This document shows, piece by piece, positions 25,570 through 35,557 of a DNA stretch of 64,000 nucleotides (position 1 is the stretch's first letter; each line of letters begins with the position of its first letter). A program made the translations under genes and the position numbers. This DNA is from Arenimonas sp. (lineage in GTDB: Bacteria; Pseudomonadota; Alphaproteobacteria; Rhizobiales; Rhizobiaceae), in the NCBI GenBank assembly GCA_019459145.1, contig JAIBEK010000066.1, forward strand, positions 32,594-96,593, written 5' to 3'. The notes below the pieces were generated by a model, which saw only the letters and a list, made by a program, of their open reading frames with translations, had not been told where the DNA came from and searched no databases.

Positions 25570-27759
25570 ATGGCGACGATCATTCGGGACGATGGCGGAG
25601 AGACCTACGAGACGCGGGGCGGGATCACCGTCACGCGCGAGCGGCGGCCGACGCCCTATGCCGATGCCATTTCGAGCTATATCGACCGGCTCGACGAACG
25701 GCGCGGCGCGGTGTTCTCGTCCAACTACGAGTATCCTGGCCGCTATACCCGCTGGGACACCGCCATCATCGATCCGCCGCTCGGGCTTTCCTGCTTCGGC
25801 CGCAAGGTGTGGATCGAGGCCTATAACGAGCGCGGAGAAGTGCTCCTTTCGCTGATCGCCGAAAAGCTCTCGACCGTCGCCGACCTGACGCTCGGCGCCC
25901 GCACGGCGCGGCGCCTCGACCTCGTCGTCAACGAGCCGGACCGGGTGTTCACCGAAGAGGAACGCTCGAAGATCCCGACGGTCTTCACCGTGCTTCGCGC
26001 CATCACCGACCTCTTCCATTCGGATGCGGATTCCTCGATCGGCCTGTTCGGCGCCTTCGGCTACGATCTCGCCTTCCAGTTCGACGCGATCAAGCTGTCG
26101 CTTCAGCGACCGGAAGACCAGCGCGACATGGTGCTGTTCCTGCCGGACGAGATCCTCGTCGTCGACCACTATTCCGCCAAGGCCTGGATCGACCGCTACG
26201 ATTTCGCCAAGGGTGGGCTTTCCACCAAGGACAAGTCGGGCGAGATCGCACCGGAACCGTTCAAGCACACCGATACGATCCCGCCGCGTGGTGACCATCG
26301 TCCGGGCGAATATGCCGAACTGGTGGTGAAGGCCAAGGAGAGTTTTCGCCGCGGCGATCTGTTCGAGGTGGTGCCTGGGCAGAAGTTCATGGAACGCTGC
26401 GATAGCAAGCCGTCGGAGATTTCCAAGCGGCTGAAGGAGATCAATCCGTCGCCCTATTCCTTCTTCATCAATCTCGGCCATCAGGAATATCTGGTCGGCG
26501 CCTCGCCGGAAATGTTCGTGCGCGTCTCGGGCCGGCGCATCGAGACCTGCCCGATCTCGGGTACGATCAAGCGCGGCGACGATCCGATCGCCGATAGCGA
26601 ACAGATCCTCAAGCTGTTGAATTCCAAGAAGGACGAGAGCGAACTCACCATGTGCTCGGACGTCGACCGCAACGACAAGTCCAGAGTCTGTGAGCCCGGC
26701 TCGGTCAAGGTCATCGGCCGCCGGCAGATCGAGATGTATTCGCGCCTGATCCACACCGTCGACCATATCGAGGGGCGGCTCCGCGACGGCATGGACGCCT
26801 TCGACGGCTTCCTCAGCCACGCCTGGGCCGTCACCGTCACCGGCGCGCCGAAACTGTGGGCGATGCGCTTCATCGAGGCGCATGAAAAGAGCCCGCGCGC
26901 CTGGTATGGCGGGGCGATCGGCATGGTCGGCTTCAACGGCGACATGAACACGGGGCTGACGCTCCGGACCGTGCGCATCAAGGACGGCATTGCCGAGGTG
27001 CGGGCTGGTGCGACGCTTCTGAACGACAGCATTCCGGAAGAGGAAGAGGCCGAAACCGAACTGAAGGCATCCGCCATGATCGCCGCCATTCGCGACGCCA
27101 AATCGGGCAATGACGGCAAGGCCAAGCGCGGCGTGGCAAGCGTCGGCCACGGCGTGAAGATCCTGCTGGTCGACCACGAGGACAGTTTCGTCCATACGCT
27201 CGCCAACTATTTCCGCCAGACGGGCGCCGAGGTTTCCACCGTGCGCACGCCGGTGCCGGAAGAGGTGTTCGACCGGATGAACCCGGATCTCGTCGTGCTG
27301 TCGCCCGGCCCCGGCAGCCCGAAGGATTTCGACTGCAAGGCGACGATCAAGAAGGCGCGGGCTCGGCAATTGCCGATCTTCGGCGTCTGCCTGGGCTTGC
27401 AGGCGCTCGCCGAAGCCTATGGCGGGGAGCTGCGCCAGCTGGCGGTGCCGATGCACGGCAAGCCGTCGCGCATCCGCGTGCTGGAACCCGGCCTCGTCTT
27501 CTCTGGGCTCGGCAAGGAAGTGACCGTCGGCCGCTATCACTCGATCTTCGCCGATCCGACCACGCTCGACCGCGATTTCATCATCACGGCGGAGAGCGAA
27601 GACGGCACGATCATGGGCATCGAGCACACCAAGGAACCGGTCGCCGCCGTGCAGTTCCACCCGGAATCGATCATGACGCTCGGCCATGACGCCGGCATGC
27701 GGATGATCGAGAACGTCGTGGCGCATCTGGCAAAAAGGGCTAAGGAGAAAGCGGCCTGA
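25570..27759 (+). CDS. trpE(G): Anthranilate synthase, fused TrpE-TrpG
   Basis: 729 residues in one chain: TrpE (chorismate to anthranilate) about 1-520, then a TrpG glutamine amidotransferase about 530-729, the fusion typical of Rhizobiales. TrpE motifs: [54 protein letters not shown]. TrpG motifs: [11 protein letters not shown], nucleophile Cys in [10 protein letters not shown], and the His-Glu of [12 protein letters not shown] 25570 gives the family length. It is preceded by the leader peptide and attenuator, so it is controlled by Trp supply; no other trp genes follow. Confidence 0.96.
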   Translation: MATIIRDDGGETYETRGGITVTRERRPTPYADAISSYIDRLDERRGAVFSSNYEYPGRYTRWDTAIIDPPLGLSCFGRKVWIEAYNERGEVLLSLIAEKLSTVADLTLGARTARRLDLVVNEPDRVFTEEERSKIPTVFTVLRAITDLFHSDADSSIGLFGAFGYDLAFQFDAIKLSLQRPEDQRDMVLFLPDEILVVDHYSAKAWIDRYDFAKGGLSTKDKSGEIAPEPFKHTDTIPPRGDHRPGEYAELVVKAKESFRRGDLFEVVPGQKFMERCDSKPSEISKRLKEINPSPYSFFINLGHQEYLVGASPEMFVRVSGRRIETCPISGTIKRGDDPIADSEQILKLLNSKKDESELTMCSDVDRNDKSRVCEPGSVKVIGRRQIEMYSRLIHTVDHIEGRLRDGMDAFDGFLSHAWAVTVTGAPKLWAMRFIEAHEKSPRAWYGGAIGMVGFNGDMNTGLTLRTVRIKDGIAEVRAGATLLNDSIPEEEEAETELKASAMIAAIRDAKSGNDGKAKRGVASVGHGVKILLVDHEDSFVHTLANYFRQTGAEVSTVRTPVPEEVFDRMNPDLVVLSPGPGSPKDFDCKATIKKARARQLPIFGVCLGLQALAEAYGGELRQLAVPMHGKPSRIRVLEPGLVFSGLGKEVTVGRYHSIFADPTTLDRDFIITAESEDGTIMGIEHTKEPVAAVQFHPESIMTLGHDAGMRMIENVVAHLAKRAKEKAA

Positions 27760-27780
27760 GGGGGCGCCCTTACCCCGGTT

Positions 27781-28074
27781 CTACGCCGCGTGCGGCCTGA
27801 TCCGGGTCAGGTCGCCGGCGATCTCGCGACGCCGTTGCATCAGGTCGTAATCGGCCTGCAGTCCGAGAAAGAAGCCTTCGGACAGGCCGAAAAAGCGCGC
27901 CAATCGAAGATCGGTGTCCGCCGTGACGGCGCGCTTGGCAAGGACGATTTCATTGATCCTGCGGGGGGGGACGTGCACGGCGCGCGCCAGCGCATTCTGG
28001 CTCAATCCCATCGGCTTGAGGAAGTCCTCGAGAAGAATATCGCCGGGATGCGGGTTCGGCAGATGATCAGTCAT
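27781..28074 (-). CDS. higA: HigA-type antitoxin
   Basis: 97-residue Xre antitoxin of the HigA/VapI family: HPGDILLEDFLKPMGLSQNALARAVHVPPRRINEIVLAKRAVT holds the helix-turn-helix. It follows the toxin gene, whose stop overlaps its start (toxin-antitoxin order typical of higBA). Start ATG 28074; in-frame codons up to 28236 are antisense-like noise within the toxin gene. It should bind the dyad before higB at 28361-28393. Confidence 0.9.
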   Translation of the reverse strand: MTDHLPNPHPGDILLEDFLKPMGLSQNALARAVHVPPRRINEIVLAKRAVTADTDLRLARFFGLSEGFFLGLQADYDLMQRRREIAGDLTRIRPHAA

Positions 28075-28351
28075 GGTAGTCGATGATTCCGACATTGCTT
28101 GGCCCTCCTGGATGCCATTGGAAACAGATGCGCCATTGGTTGTTGATACGGATGCTATACTCTCCGGAGCGATAGCCCTTGAGAGCTTCCAGTCGGTTGC
28201 CGGGTGGCACTCGTAAATCTGCCAAGACGCGCGCATTGTTGAGCAAACGCAGTTTGCGAAGGGCGGCTGCTTGAATGTCGGGTGGCAGTTTCCGGCTTCG
28301 TTGACCAGACCAGATGCGCTCTGTCTCAGGATCGGCGAAACTCTGTATCAT
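28067..28351 (-). CDS. higB: HigB-type toxin
   Basis: 94-residue RelE-superfamily mRNA interferase: FADPETERIWSG at the start, GNRLEALKGYRSGEYSIRINNQWRICF in the core, and the C-terminal DYHD ending usual for HigB. It overlaps higA by eight bases. The pair is inserted between trpE(G) and a CDF transporter. Confidence 0.9.
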   Translation of the reverse strand: MIQSFADPETERIWSGQRSRKLPPDIQAAALRKLRLLNNARVLADLRVPPGNRLEALKGYRSGEYSIRINNQWRICFQWHPGGPSNVGIIDYHD

Positions 28352-28360
28352 CGAGCGAAC

Positions 28361-28393
28361 TTAACGCACCGCGTCATGTAACGCAATGCGTTA
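28361..28393. promoter_or_regulatory. higBA operator dyad
   Basis: TAACGCA-A-TGCGTTA at 28379-28393 is a perfect 15-base palindrome, with a second half-site TAACGCA at 28362-28368 and a related GCGTCA at 28371-28376. It lies 10-42 bases upstream of the higB start, where HigA autorepression sites are expected. Confidence 0.65.
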
Positions 28394-28466
28394 TGGATAT
28401 TGCCGTAGCGCTGAGTGTAGGGTTGACCCTCGGGCAAGCTCTGTGCTTAAGCCTGCTTTGATATGA

Positions 28467-28500
28467 ACCGTCCGCCTCGCGCGGGCGGTTTTGCGTTTTT
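28467..28500 (+). terminator. Hairpin with T tract upstream of the CDF gene
   Basis: ACCGTCCGC and GCGGGCGGT (one G-T pair) around CTCGC, followed by TTTGCGTTTTT. It reads in the plus direction although no plus-strand gene lies directly upstream (higBA runs the other way). It could end a small leader or non-coding transcript initiated within 28394-28466, or be an attenuator for the CDF gene. Confidence 0.5.
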
Positions 28501-28547
28501 CACCTGCGGATTTTTGCAATTCGCTCGCATCTGCAAGGATATATGTG

Positions 28548-29468
28548 ATGACGGACGAGGGCAACGGCATCGTCGCGCGTCTCGCCTTCTGGGGCATTCC
28601 GCTGGCCTTCGGCGTGATGGGTCTGAAGCTCGTCGCCTGGTGGGTGACGGGATCGGTGGCACTCTTGTCGGACGGGCTGGAATCGACGGTCAACGTGATC
28701 GCCGCCTTCATCGCCTATTTCGTCATCCGCTATGCGCAGAAGCCGGCCGATGACGACCACCCCTATGGCCACCACAAGGCGGAATATCTGTCCGCGGTGC
28801 TGGAAGGCGTGCTGATCGTCATCGCCGCCTTGCTCATCATCCGTGAGGCGGTCGGCGCGCTCGCCGACCCGCAGGTGCTCGATGCGCCGGTGCTCGGTCT
28901 CGCCATCAACGGAGTGGCCGGGGTGATCAACCTGATCTGGGCCCGGATTCTGATCCGCATCGGCAAGACGCACCGGTCGCCGGCGCTCGCGGCCGACGGC
29001 CATCACATCCTGTCGGACGTGGTGACCTCCGCCGGTGTGTTCGTCGGCCTGGTGCTGGTCGTCGTCACCGGCTACGCGATCCTCGATCCGGTGCTCGCCA
29101 TCCTCGTCGCCGTCAACATCATCTACCAGGGCTGGAAGGTCATTTCGCATTCGCTCGCCGGCCTGATGGACAAGGCGGTGGAGCCGGAGGAAGAAGCGGC
29201 GATCAAGGCGGCGATTGCTGCCAATTCGGCCGGCTCGCTGGATGTCCACTATCTGCGCACCCGCCGCGGCGGTGCCGTCACCTTCGTCGCCTTCGACCTC
29301 GTGGTGCCCGGCAATATGCCGGTCAGCGAGGCGCACAGGATCTGCGACCGGCTGGAGGCGGCCGTCAAGGCGGTGCTTCCGGGCGGACGCGTGACCATTC
29401 ATGTCGAGCCCGAAAGCGAAACGGCGCATGGCGTGCGTGTCGGCATCGGCCGGGAAAGCAAGGAGTAG
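28548..29468 (+). CDS. Cation diffusion facilitator metal efflux transporter
   Basis: 306 residues, inner membrane. Six helices are visible in the N-terminal 200 residues; metal-site signatures are [15 protein letters not shown] (Asp in helix 2) and [17 protein letters not shown] (HxxxD in helix 5). [16 protein letters not shown] is the His-rich loop after helix 2. The C-terminal domain is the cytoplasmic metallochaperone-like fold. The metal could be Zn, Fe, Mn or Co; the DG and HxxxD sites do not settle it. AAGGA lies before ATG 28548. queF follows after five bases, so the two are likely co-transcribed. Confidence 0.9.
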   Translation: MTDEGNGIVARLAFWGIPLAFGVMGLKLVAWWVTGSVALLSDGLESTVNVIAAFIAYFVIRYAQKPADDDHPYGHHKAEYLSAVLEGVLIVIAALLIIREAVGALADPQVLDAPVLGLAINGVAGVINLIWARILIRIGKTHRSPALAADGHHILSDVVTSAGVFVGLVLVVVTGYAILDPVLAILVAVNIIYQGWKVISHSLAGLMDKAVEPEEEAAIKAAIAANSAGSLDVHYLRTRRGGAVTFVAFDLVVPGNMPVSEAHRICDRLEAAVKAVLPGGRVTIHVEPESETAHGVRVGIGRESKE

Positions 29469-29473
29469 AATTG

Positions 29474-29938
29474 ATGAGCAAGACCGATGTCAGCGGCCTT
29501 TCGCAACTCGGCCAGACTGTCGAAGCGCCGACCAGCCCGGAGACGGCCGTGCTGGAGCGGGTCCCGAACGGCAATGCCGGCACCGACTATGTCGTGCGCT
29601 TCACCGCGCCGGAATTCACCTCGCTCTGCCCGATGACCGGCCAGCCGGATTTTGCCCATATCGTCATCGACTACATTCCCGGCGATTTCCTGGTCGAGTC
29701 CAAGTCTTTGAAACTTTTCCTGTTCTCCTTCCGCAACCATGGCGCCTTCCACGAGGACTGCTCGATCTACATCGCCAAGCGGCTGGTCGACTTGCTCGAT
29801 CCCAAGTGGCTGAGGATCGGCGCCTACTGGTATCCGCGCGGCGGCATTCCGATCGATGTCTTCTGGCAGACCGGCGCACCGCCGGAGGGTGTGTGGTTGC
29901 CCGATCAAGGTGTTTCGACCTATCGCGGACGGGGCTGA
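29474..29938 (+). CDS. queF: NADPH-dependent 7-cyano-7-deazaguanine reductase
   Basis: 154 residues; reduces preQ0 to preQ1 in queuosine tRNA-modification. Seen: nucleophile Cys52 and Asp59 in [14 protein letters not shown], the QueF motif ESKSLK, and FHED near 92-95. Single-domain type. ATG 29474 has AAGGAG (overlapping the CDF stop) upstream. Stop is followed by about 100 bases before the GGDEF/EAL gene. Confidence 0.95.
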   Translation: MSKTDVSGLSQLGQTVEAPTSPETAVLERVPNGNAGTDYVVRFTAPEFTSLCPMTGQPDFAHIVIDYIPGDFLVESKSLKLFLFSFRNHGAFHEDCSIYIAKRLVDLLDPKWLRIGAYWYPRGGIPIDVFWQTGAPPEGVWLPDQGVSTYRGRG

Positions 29939-30077
29939 CAGGGGCTCCACCGTCTTTTGGAAAAGGGTGTCGCGGGGCCGGAAGCCTGGACGTTAACGGA
30001 TCGGAAACCTTGCCGGGAAGCACGGCGTTAAGGCGAATGTGCCATTTGTTGAGCATATGAACAGAGGCTCACATACC

Positions 30078-32303
30078 ATGGCGTTTGCTGGTTTCCGTCG
30101 CAGGGCCGATATTTCAATGCTCAAGGTCGCCGCGGTCGCCATCTTCGGCATGTTGGTGCTGACCGCCGGGACCCTTGCCTTCCTCGTCTGGTCGACCATA
30201 AAGATCGATGGCGTCTCGGTTGCCCGCCAGAGCGAGATGGCGCGCCATGTCATTGGCCGTTTCCGCTATCAGATCGCCCACGACCAGGAGAGCGTCACCG
30301 TCTGGGACGATGCCGTCGTCAATGTCATGGGACACGTCGATCCAGAAAAAATGGAGTGGATCCACTCCAATCTCGGCGAATGGATGCGGACCTATTTCGG
30401 CCATGACGCCGCTTATGTCGTCGATCCGCAAGACAAGCCCCTCTACGTCTATGTCGCAGGCGCCGCTGCAAAGCCGTCGCACTATGAGGCCGTGCGTGCC
30501 ACGGTCGACCCGATGCTGCGGGATCTGCGGGCGGCGCTCGGTCGCGGCGAGGAGCCGGGCCTGCAGGAAGGGATCGACAGTCCCGGCCTCACCGATTTCC
30601 GCTTTCTCAACGGTCGTCCCGCCGTGGTCAGCCTCAAGCCGATCATCAGCGACAGCGGTGACATCGAACAGGTGGCGGGAACCGAAAGCATCCATGTCGC
30701 GATCCGCTATCTCGACGGGCCGTTCCTCAAGGAACTCGAGACCAAGTATGATTTCGCCAACATGCACTTCTCGTTGATGGACGAGGCCGAATTCGGCAAG
30801 GCGAGCGTGCCGCTGGTGACCAATGGCGGCGGCATCATCGGTCACGTGGTCTGGGAGCCCTACCGGCCGGGCCTGGCCTTCCTCCAGTCGATTGCGCCGG
30901 CGCTTGTCGTCGTCCTGCTCTGCCTGATCGGGGTGGTCGGCATCTTCATCGGCATGCTCTATCGCCGCGCCCTGGCCAATCGCGAACAGGAGCAACGCAT
31001 TCGCTATCTCGCCAGCCATGATTCGTTGACCGGGCTGCTCAACCGCGCTGCATTCGAGACATTGCTCGACGCGGCCCTTGGCGAGCGCGACGGCAAGAAC
31101 CAGGTCGCCATCCTCTATCTCGACCTCGATCGCTTCAAGCCGATCAACGACACGCTTGGCCATCCGGCCGGCGACCTTGTCATCCGCGAGGTCGGGGACC
31201 GTATCCGCAAGCTCCTGCCTCCCGGATCATCGCTCTGCCGCGTCGGCGGCGACGAGTTCAATGTGCTGGTGCGTTATCATCAGGTCGACGAGGTCGAGGC
31301 ATTGTGCACGGCGATCGTCAACGAGGTCTCCCAGCCGATCGCAATCGATGACCAGAACGCCTTTGTCGGCATATCGATCGGTGTCGCGCTTTCTCCCCAA
31401 CACGGGACGGAGCGGACCGAACTGACGCGCAAGGCCGACGTCGCGCTCTACAGCGCCAAGGCGGGCGGTCGCGGTTGCTATTCGATCTTCGGGCCGCACA
31501 TGGACGCGATGGTTCGGGAGCGGGCCGAGATCGAGCGCGACCTGCGCCGGGCGCTTGCCGACCGCAGCCAGTTCCAGGTGCTGTATCAGCCGAAATATTT
31601 CGCCGCGACCGGCAAGATTGGAAGCGTCGAGGCGTTGGTCCGCTGGCATCATCCGACTCGTGGACTGATCTCTCCGGTCTATTTCGTGCCGATCGCCGAG
31701 GAGGGCGGGTTGATCCGGGAACTCGGGCGCTACGTGCTCGACGAGGCCTGCCGCGCCGCTGCCAACTGGCCGATCGACAACATCGCCGTCAACGTCTCGG
31801 CCGTGCAGTTGCGCGACAATGGCTTTGCCATGGAGGTGATGTCCATTCTGGGGGCGACAGGGCTCGAGCCGCACAAGTTGGAGATCGAGGTCACGGAAAC
31901 GGCCTGGATGGACGATTCGGAAAGCTGCGCGGCCAATATTCGTGCGTTGCGCGCCGTTGGGATCAACATCGCGCTCGACGATTTCGGCACCGGTTTCTCC
32001 ACCTTCGGGCGTCTGCACGAAACTGAGGTCGACCATATCAAGATCGACAAGATGTTCATCGACGGACTGGGCAAGGATCGGGGCGACGAGGCGATCGTGC
32101 AGGCGATCGTCGAACTGGCGCGGGCCAAGGGGTTGAAGACCACCGCCGAGGGCGTCGAGACGGCCGAGCAGAACGAGTTCCTCACCCGAATCGGCTGCGA
32201 CGAACTGCAGGGTTTTCTGTTCGCCGAGCCGATGAGCGGCGAAGAGGTCGATACGCTGCTCAATGGGCGCGACGACACGAGACCGCGCCTGGCCGTCGTC
32301 TGA
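30078..32303 (+). CDS. CHASE4-like sensor GGDEF-EAL protein
   Basis: 741 residues from ATG 30078 (ATG 30057 in frame also possible). Two membrane helices (about 18-40 and 275-298) enclose a ~235-residue periplasmic sensor resembling CHASE4 (SVTVWDDAVVNVMG). Then a GGDEF domain with intact motif in VGGDEFNVLV and LDLDRFKPINDTLGH, and an EAL domain with intact EAL in SVEALVRWHHP, NVSAVQL, ETAWMDD, DDFGTGFS and KIDKMFI. Both active sites look complete, so it may make and degrade cyclic-di-GMP, with the sensor or partners setting the balance. It stands alone, ended by a terminator. Confidence 0.92.
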   Translation: MAFAGFRRRADISMLKVAAVAIFGMLVLTAGTLAFLVWSTIKIDGVSVARQSEMARHVIGRFRYQIAHDQESVTVWDDAVVNVMGHVDPEKMEWIHSNLGEWMRTYFGHDAAYVVDPQDKPLYVYVAGAAAKPSHYEAVRATVDPMLRDLRAALGRGEEPGLQEGIDSPGLTDFRFLNGRPAVVSLKPIISDSGDIEQVAGTESIHVAIRYLDGPFLKELETKYDFANMHFSLMDEAEFGKASVPLVTNGGGIIGHVVWEPYRPGLAFLQSIAPALVVVLLCLIGVVGIFIGMLYRRALANREQEQRIRYLASHDSLTGLLNRAAFETLLDAALGERDGKNQVAILYLDLDRFKPINDTLGHPAGDLVIREVGDRIRKLLPPGSSLCRVGGDEFNVLVRYHQVDEVEALCTAIVNEVSQPIAIDDQNAFVGISIGVALSPQHGTERTELTRKADVALYSAKAGGRGCYSIFGPHMDAMVRERAEIERDLRRALADRSQFQVLYQPKYFAATGKIGSVEALVRWHHPTRGLISPVYFVPIAEEGGLIRELGRYVLDEACRAAANWPIDNIAVNVSAVQLRDNGFAMEVMSILGATGLEPHKLEIEVTETAWMDDSESCAANIRALRAVGINIALDDFGTGFSTFGRLHETEVDHIKIDKMFIDGLGKDRGDEAIVQAIVELARAKGLKTTAEGVETAEQNEFLTRIGCDELQGFLFAEPMSGEEVDTLLNGRDDTRPRLAVV

Positions 32304-32334
32304 GACGAGCGGGCAACCGCATCACACAACGAAT

Positions 32335-32370
32335 ATCGGCGGGTCGTGAGACCCGCCGATTGCATTTTGA
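32335..32370. terminator. Bidirectional terminator between GGDEF-EAL gene and hupE
   Basis: Perfect 11-bp repeat ATCGGCGGGTC and GACCCGCCGAT around GTGA, followed by TGCATTTTG on the plus strand and by TATTCGTT on the minus strand. It lies between converging genes. Confidence 0.75.
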
Positions 32371-32387
32371 CGAAATGTTTCGGCGGA

Positions 32388-32960
32388 TCAGCCGAGCACG
32401 AGGGCCGCGCCGCCGAGTGCCGTTGCCGCGCCCAACAGGCGGGTGACGAGCGGACCCATGCGGCCGAGCGCGATGCCGAGGCCGACGCCGGCGGCATGCA
32501 GGGCGGCGGTGGCGACAAGGAAGCCGAGGCCGAACTGCAGCGCGCCGGCGGCACCGAGTTCGCCGCCATGGGCATGGCCGTGGAACAGGGCGAACAGGCC
32601 GACGACGGCGGCGGAGGCTGCGACCGGCAGGCGTGCTGCGGTCGCGACCAGCAGGCCGAGGCCGATCACCGAGGCGAGGATCGCCGGCTCGACGAACGGA
32701 ATTTCAATGCCGGAAACGGCGAGCAGGAAGCCCAGCGCCATGGTGCCGACGAAGGCGGCGGGGACGGCGAGCAGCGCGCGTCCGCCGATCTGCGACGCCC
32801 AGAGACCGACGGCGACCATGGCAAGGATATGGTCCGCACCCGACAGCGGGTGGGAAAGACCCGCCATCAGCGAACCATGCTCGGCCGGGTCGAGATGGGC
32901 GAAGGCAGGGGCGGTGGCGGCGCCAAGAAATGCGGCGGTGATCGAAAGGCGTTTGAACAT
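32388..32960 (-). CDS. hupE: HupE/UreJ-family metal permease
   Basis: 190-residue membrane protein with a signal-like N-terminus (to AFAHLDP) and about six helices. The family motif HPLSGADHILAMVAVGLWA is present, and FHGHAHGGELG supplies a His-rich loop. HupE/UreJ proteins move nickel (or cobalt) across the inner membrane for hydrogenase or urease. Neither enzyme is in this window, so the metal remains open. Confidence 0.88.
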   Translation of the reverse strand: MFKRLSITAAFLGAATAPAFAHLDPAEHGSLMAGLSHPLSGADHILAMVAVGLWASQIGGRALLAVPAAFVGTMALGFLLAVSGIEIPFVEPAILASVIGLGLLVATAARLPVAASAAVVGLFALFHGHAHGGELGAAGALQFGLGFLVATAALHAAGVGLGIALGRMGPLVTRLLGAATALGGAALVLG

Positions 32961-33137
32961 ATTTTTGTCCCTCTATTTGGTCGACACGGCGCCCGGAAAT
33001 CAGTCGCGCCGGCCTTCGGCTATATCGCACCGCGAAGACTATCGTAAGCGCTTTATCGCTGTCTACGGCAAAGCCCCGGCAGAGGATGTTCCCGAAGCGG
33101 CATAGGCTCGGCCGGAAACGCGCGGACCCGGACAAGG

Positions 33138-33166
33138 GAAAACCCTCCACGCCCGGCGCGGAGGGT
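33138..33166 (-). terminator. Terminator of the lipoprotein gene
   Basis: On the minus strand ACCCTCC and GGAGGGT pair around an 11-base GC-rich loop that can extend the stem, followed by TTTTCCC. It lies 26 bases after the lipoprotein stop. Confidence 0.7.
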
Positions 33167-33191
33167 CCTTCGACAGGCGGGCAGGCGAGAC

Positions 33192-33695
33192 TTACTGCTG
33201 CGGATGGGCGTTCAGCACTTCGGCGCAACGCGAGAAGGACAGGCCCTCGCCATCGGTGTCGTTGGTCGCGCGGATGGCGACGATGCGATCCGACGGGTCG
33301 GCGGTGATCTGCAACTCGCAGAACAGTTCCTCATAGCGCGGCGGCGAGATCATCTGCGGCTGGGGCGCATAGCCGCCGCCGATCGTCGTGGTTTTGGTGA
33401 CGGTGACACCGGGCTTTGGTTCGCGGGTGACCGTGCGCGTGGTGGTCTGCGCCGGTGCGGGGGTTGCGTAGGTCGGCGCGATGTAGCGCGTCTTGTCGCC
33501 GCCACGCCAGGTGTAGAGGATATTGCCGCTGCCCATCGCAAATTCGGAGATCGGTGGGCCGTACTGGGTGAAGAACAGTTCGGCCGGCTGGCCGATCCAG
33601 CGCGACTGGATGACGGTATTGGCTTCCTCGGTTGTGGTGCAGCCGGCCAAAAAGGCCACGGCAAGAGCCGCGATGGCGGCAATACGGATCTTCAT
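33192..33695 (-). CDS. Putative small lipoprotein
   Basis: 167 residues. The N-terminus KIRIAAIAALAVAFLAGC is a lipoprotein signal with lipobox LAGC. The mature part holds RWIGQPAELFFTQYGPP and GNILYTWRGG, an arrangement seen in outer-membrane lipoproteins related to the SmpA/OmlA fold, then a Thr/Pro-rich linker (about 85-115) and a Cys pair in CELQI and SRCAEV. I do not know its function. ATG 33695 puts the signal peptide at the N-terminus; an upstream in-frame ATG at 33716 adds seven residues. Confidence 0.7.
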   Translation of the reverse strand: MKIRIAAIAALAVAFLAGCTTTEEANTVIQSRWIGQPAELFFTQYGPPISEFAMGSGNILYTWRGGDKTRYIAPTYATPAPAQTTTRTVTREPKPGVTVTKTTTIGGGYAPQPQMISPPRYEELFCELQITADPSDRIVAIRATNDTDGEGLSFSRCAEVLNAHPQQ

Positions 33696-34011
33696 GTCTG
33701 ATCTTCCCCTCGACAATCAGTGACCCCTGCAACGGCCCGCTCACCGGCGGAAAGGGCAGGGGAAAGAAAAACGGCACTGCCGCGCGACGACCCCGAAGCG
33801 CGCATGCCGGTCGGCCGACACGTTAAGAGGGCGGCAATCCCCGGCACAATAGCGTGTTCGGCTTGCGCCCAAAATTGGTCCGGGTTTTCCCGCTCGCCCG
33901 CGAGACGCCTTTACGCCGGACAAGGCGTCTTGCTCGATCCGGGCGACGCCCCATATTGGGGGATGACAGATGCGCCGTCGGACCGGCTGGCGAAAGAGGG
34001 AGCCAAGATCC
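33696..34011. other. Intergenic region between lipoprotein gene and selO
   Basis: 316 bases that should carry the divergent promoters. Overlapping open frames have no recognisable product. An ATG at 33963 is out of frame with selO. No clear operator, terminator or repeat was seen. Confidence 0.45.
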
Positions 34012-35475
34012 TTGTTTGCATTCGACAACAGCTACATTCGGCTGCCGGAGCGGTTCTATCGGCCGGCCGAACCCGCCCGCGCCGGCCAGCCGCGCCTGAT
34101 CCGCCTCAACCGTGCGCTGGCCGAGGAACTGAACCTCGATTTCGCCCGGGCGAGCGACGAGGACCTGGCGGCGATCTTCTCCGGCAACAATTTGCCCGAC
34201 GGGGCGGCCTCGATCGCCATGGCCTATGCCGGCCATCAGTTCGGCAATTTCGTGCCGCAACTCGGCGACGGGCGGGCGATCCTGATCGGCGAGGTGGTCG
34301 ACACCCGGGGCAGGCGCCGCGACATCCAGCTCAAGGGGGCGGGCGTCACGCCTTTTTCGCGCAATGGCGACGGGCGCGCGGCGCTCGGACCGGTGCTGCG
34401 CGAATATCTGGTGTCGGAGGCGATGCACGCGCTCGGTATTGCGACCACGCGGGCGCTTTGCGCCGTGGCGACCGGCGATATGGTCCATCGCGACACCAAG
34501 CTGCCCGGCGCGGTGCTGACGCGGGTTGCTGCCAGCCATATCCGCATCGGCACCTTCCAGTTTTTTGCCGCGCGCGGCGATGCCGAGGCGGTCAAGGCGC
34601 TCGCTGACCATGTCATTGCCCGCCATTATCCCGAGCTCGGGGGCTCTTATCGACCGTATCGAGGGCTGCTCGAGGCGGTGTCCGTGCGCCAGGCCGATCT
34701 GGTCGCGCGCTGGCTGTCGGTCGGCTTCATCCATGGCGTGATGAACACCGACAACATGGCGGTGTCGGGCGAGACGATCGACTTCGGCCCTTGCGCCTTT
34801 CTCGACGAATATGATCCGCGCAAGGTATTTTCCTCGATCGACCAGCGGGGGCGTTATGCCTATGCCAACCAGCCGGGGATCGCCCAGTGGAACCTCGCGC
34901 GCTTTGCCGAGACGCTTCTGCCGCTGATGGACGGAGCCGAGGAGGAGAATGTCGAGGCGGCCAATGCCGCGCTTGTCGAATTCGGCCGGGTATTCCAGGA
35001 GCGCTGGCTCGATCTGTTCCGCGCCAAGCTGGGGATCGCCGGGGCGCAGGAGGACGACCTCGATCTCGTCAACTCACTGCTCAAGCTGATGGAGGACGGC
35101 GAGGCGGATTTTACCCGCGTCTTTCGTGCGCTTGGCAAGCTTGCCGGCGGGGCGCCGACCGAGGTTCTTTCGGCCGAGTTTGCCGATGCGATCGGCGTCG
35201 CCGACTGGCTGCAACGCTGGGTCCTGCGCCAGGAAGGCGATCCGCGCCCGGCCAATCAGCGGCAGGCGGCGATGGAGGCGGTCAACCCGGCAGTCATTGC
35301 GCGCAATCATCGGATCGAGGAGGCGATCGCAGCCGGGATCTCGGGCGATTTCGCTCCGTTCGAGCGGCTGGCGGAGGCGCTTGCCGAGCCTTATCGCGAG
35401 AGCGAGGCTTTCGCCGATCTGCAGGTCGCACCGCGGCGCGAGCAGAGGGTGAGCCGCACATTCTGCGGAACGTGA
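34012..35475 (+). CDS. selO: SelO/YdiU-family protein adenylyltransferase
   Basis: 487 residues from TTG 34012 (ATG 33970 in frame would give 501). SelO is a pseudokinase-fold enzyme that transfers AMP to proteins, linked to redox stress. Seen: FDNSYIRLPERFY at the start, AYAGHQFGNFVPQLGDGRAI, QLKGAGVTPFSRNGDGRAAL, HGVMNTDNMAVSGETIDFGP (catalytic-loop and metal residues) and LDEYDP. TTG was preferred because homologues begin near FAFDNSY and GGGAG lies ten bases upstream; the 14 residues before it are Arg-rich. The usual C-terminal selenocysteine or Cys is represented here by FCGT: Cys is the third residue from the end, matching the conserved position. Confidence 0.93.
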   Translation: MFAFDNSYIRLPERFYRPAEPARAGQPRLIRLNRALAEELNLDFARASDEDLAAIFSGNNLPDGAASIAMAYAGHQFGNFVPQLGDGRAILIGEVVDTRGRRRDIQLKGAGVTPFSRNGDGRAALGPVLREYLVSEAMHALGIATTRALCAVATGDMVHRDTKLPGAVLTRVAASHIRIGTFQFFAARGDAEAVKALADHVIARHYPELGGSYRPYRGLLEAVSVRQADLVARWLSVGFIHGVMNTDNMAVSGETIDFGPCAFLDEYDPRKVFSSIDQRGRYAYANQPGIAQWNLARFAETLLPLMDGAEEENVEAANAALVEFGRVFQERWLDLFRAKLGIAGAQEDDLDLVNSLLKLMEDGEADFTRVFRALGKLAGGAPTEVLSAEFADAIGVADWLQRWVLRQEGDPRPANQRQAAMEAVNPAVIARNHRIEEAIAAGISGDFAPFERLAEALAEPYRESEAFADLQVAPRREQRVSRTFCGT

Positions 35476-35557
35476 CGGGGCCTGTCAGGCGGATCTACCG
35501 GAACAATCCGGCCGGGCGGCGATTGTCTCTGGCAATCACGCCCAGGAGGATATGCCG

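Noticed and set aside
32961..33105. Cobalamin riboswitch upstream of hupE
   Set aside because: No B12-box-like sequence was found in the upstream region on the minus strand.
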